Position numbers and translations under genes: made by a program | The notes under the pieces: generated by a model | What the model was told of the DNA's origin: nothing | Database searches by the model: none | What the model saw: only the letters and a program-made list of their open reading frames with translations | Shown: positions 5,484 to 6,128 of the stretch, piece after piece | Numbering within the stretch: position 1 is the stretch's first letter | How the letters are laid out: the number at the start of each line of letters is the position of its first letter | Origin: Chroococcidiopsidaceae cyanobacterium CP_BM_RX_35 | GTDB taxonomy: Bacteria > Cyanobacteriota > Cyanobacteriia > Cyanobacteriales > Chroococcidiopsidaceae | DNA length: 6,128 nt | Reading direction: 5' to 3' | NCBI GenBank assembly: GCA_019242465.1 | Contig: JAFAVL010000405.1 | Coordinates: 1-6,128, forward strand

Positions 5484-6128
5484 ATGGACGTAGGAATCGA
5501 CCTCGAAGGAAGTTTTATTCAATCCGTCACAGATTTAGGAGTGCCAGCTGGGGCAGCTAAAGCTATTTGGATGCCACTGCCAATGATCCTAATGCTGATT
5601 GGAGCTACAGTGGGGGTGCTGGTGACCACTTGGCTAGAACGGAAAATTTCAGCAGCAGCACAGCAGCGGATTGGTCCTGAATACATGGGACCTTTCGGCT
5701 TGCTGGTTCCGGTAGCAGATGGTTTAAAGCTCGTTTTTAAAGAAGATGTCGTTCCCGCCAAGTCGGACCCTTTATTATTTACCCTCGGACCAATCATAGT
5801 AGTGATTCCAGTGTTCTTGTCTTACATGATTGTGCCGTTCGGACAAAATCTGGTGATCGCCGATGTTGGGACTGGAGTCTTCTTATGGATTGCATTGTCT
5901 AGCATTCAGCCAATTGGCTTATTGATGGCTGGCTATGCATCGAATAACAAGTACTCACTCTTAGGGGGCTTAAGGGCAGCTGCTCAGTCAATCAGCTACG
6001 AAATTCCCTTAGCGCTTTCGGTCTTGGCAATTGCCATGATGTCTAACAGTCTGAGTACCATCGACATTGTAGAACAGCAATCTGACTACGGTCTTTTAGG
6101 GTGGAATGTCTGGCGGCAACCCATCGGT
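5484..6128 (+). CDS. ndhA: NAD(P)H-quinone oxidoreductase subunit 1 (NdhA), 3'-truncated by window end
   Basis: This is the membrane subunit of the NDH-1 complex (equivalent to NuoH / ND1) in the thylakoid membrane, at the junction of the peripheral and membrane arms near the plastoquinone site. It takes part in respiration and cyclic electron flow. The first 215 codons are present, and the frame is open to the last base; the family is about 370 aa, so roughly 40% is missing. Conserved features are [17 protein letters not shown] (about 49-65), the loop [11 protein letters not shown] (78-88), and [16 protein letters not shown] (164-179), all hallmarks of the family. Hydrophobic segments lie at about 30-50, 98-119, 131-151 and 171-190. 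In many cyanobacteria ndhA is followed by ndhI, ndhG and ndhE, which would lie outside the window. The upstream gltA may be co-transcribed. Confidence 0.96.
   Translation, partial: MDVGIDLEGSFIQSVTDLGVPAGAAKAIWMPLPMILMLIGATVGVLVTTWLERKISAAAQQRIGPEYMGPFGLLVPVADGLKLVFKEDVVPAKSDPLLFTLGPIIVVIPVFLSYMIVPFGQNLVIADVGTGVFLWIALSSIQPIGLLMAGYASNNKYSLLGGLRAAAQSISYEIPLALSVLAIAMMSNSLSTIDIVEQQSDYGLLGWNVWRQPIG

Noticed and set aside
5519..5797. Minus-strand 92-codon open frame
   Set aside because: It lies antisense to ndhA, whose forward frame carries the LERK, ADGLKL and SYEIPL hallmarks and is open from 5484 to the window end.

Overview
The window reads as chromosomal DNA of a cyanobacterium. The last gene is NdhA, the membrane subunit of the NDH-1 (NAD(P)H:plastoquinone) complex, in its cyanobacterial form. 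Two perfect copies of the octamer GCGATCGC (HIP1) occur in 6.1 kb, where about 0.1 would be expected by chance. The main intergenic region carries G-rich heptanucleotide-type repeats (GGGGGCA units) of the kind common in Nostocales and Chroococcidiopsis-like genomes. I cannot name a genus from the sequence alone. All recognised genes are ordinary chromosomal genes; there is no phage, plasmid, CRISPR, tRNA or rRNA signal.

Layout. On the minus strand, 75-1280 encodes alanine racemase (alr). A divergent intergenic region (about 1290-1699) follows. It contains a 233-bp non-coding element with 35-bp near-perfect inverted arms made of G-rich/C-rich repeats, bounded by a 7-bp direct repeat (GTCAAGA); I read it as a candidate MITE-like insertion. 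On the plus strand come a small HNH endonuclease (1700-2197), a DHH/DHHA1 phosphoesterase (2348-3631), a SixA-type histidine phosphatase that starts 4 nt after the phosphoesterase stop (3636-4133), citrate synthase gltA (4235-5404), and the first 215 codons of ndhA (5484 to the window end).

How the genes relate. The DHH and sixA genes are almost certainly co-transcribed and probably translationally coupled. gltA and ndhA are 79 bp apart in the same direction and may form one unit: citrate synthase feeds carbon into the cyanobacterial TCA pathway, and NDH-1 takes electrons from the reductant made by central metabolism. alr supplies D-alanine for peptidoglycan and is independent of the plus-strand genes.

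For three genes the longest open frame is probably not the true protein. The HNH frame extends upstream into the repeat element through a TTG codon. The DHH frame extends 36 codons upstream into atypical sequence. The sixA frame extends 6 codons to a TTG inside the preceding gene. I annotate the shorter versions and give the alternatives. I found no convincing new multi-gene system. The items most worth checking are the inverted-repeat element with its putative target-site duplication, and the non-canonical metal/phosphate-site residues of the DHH protein.
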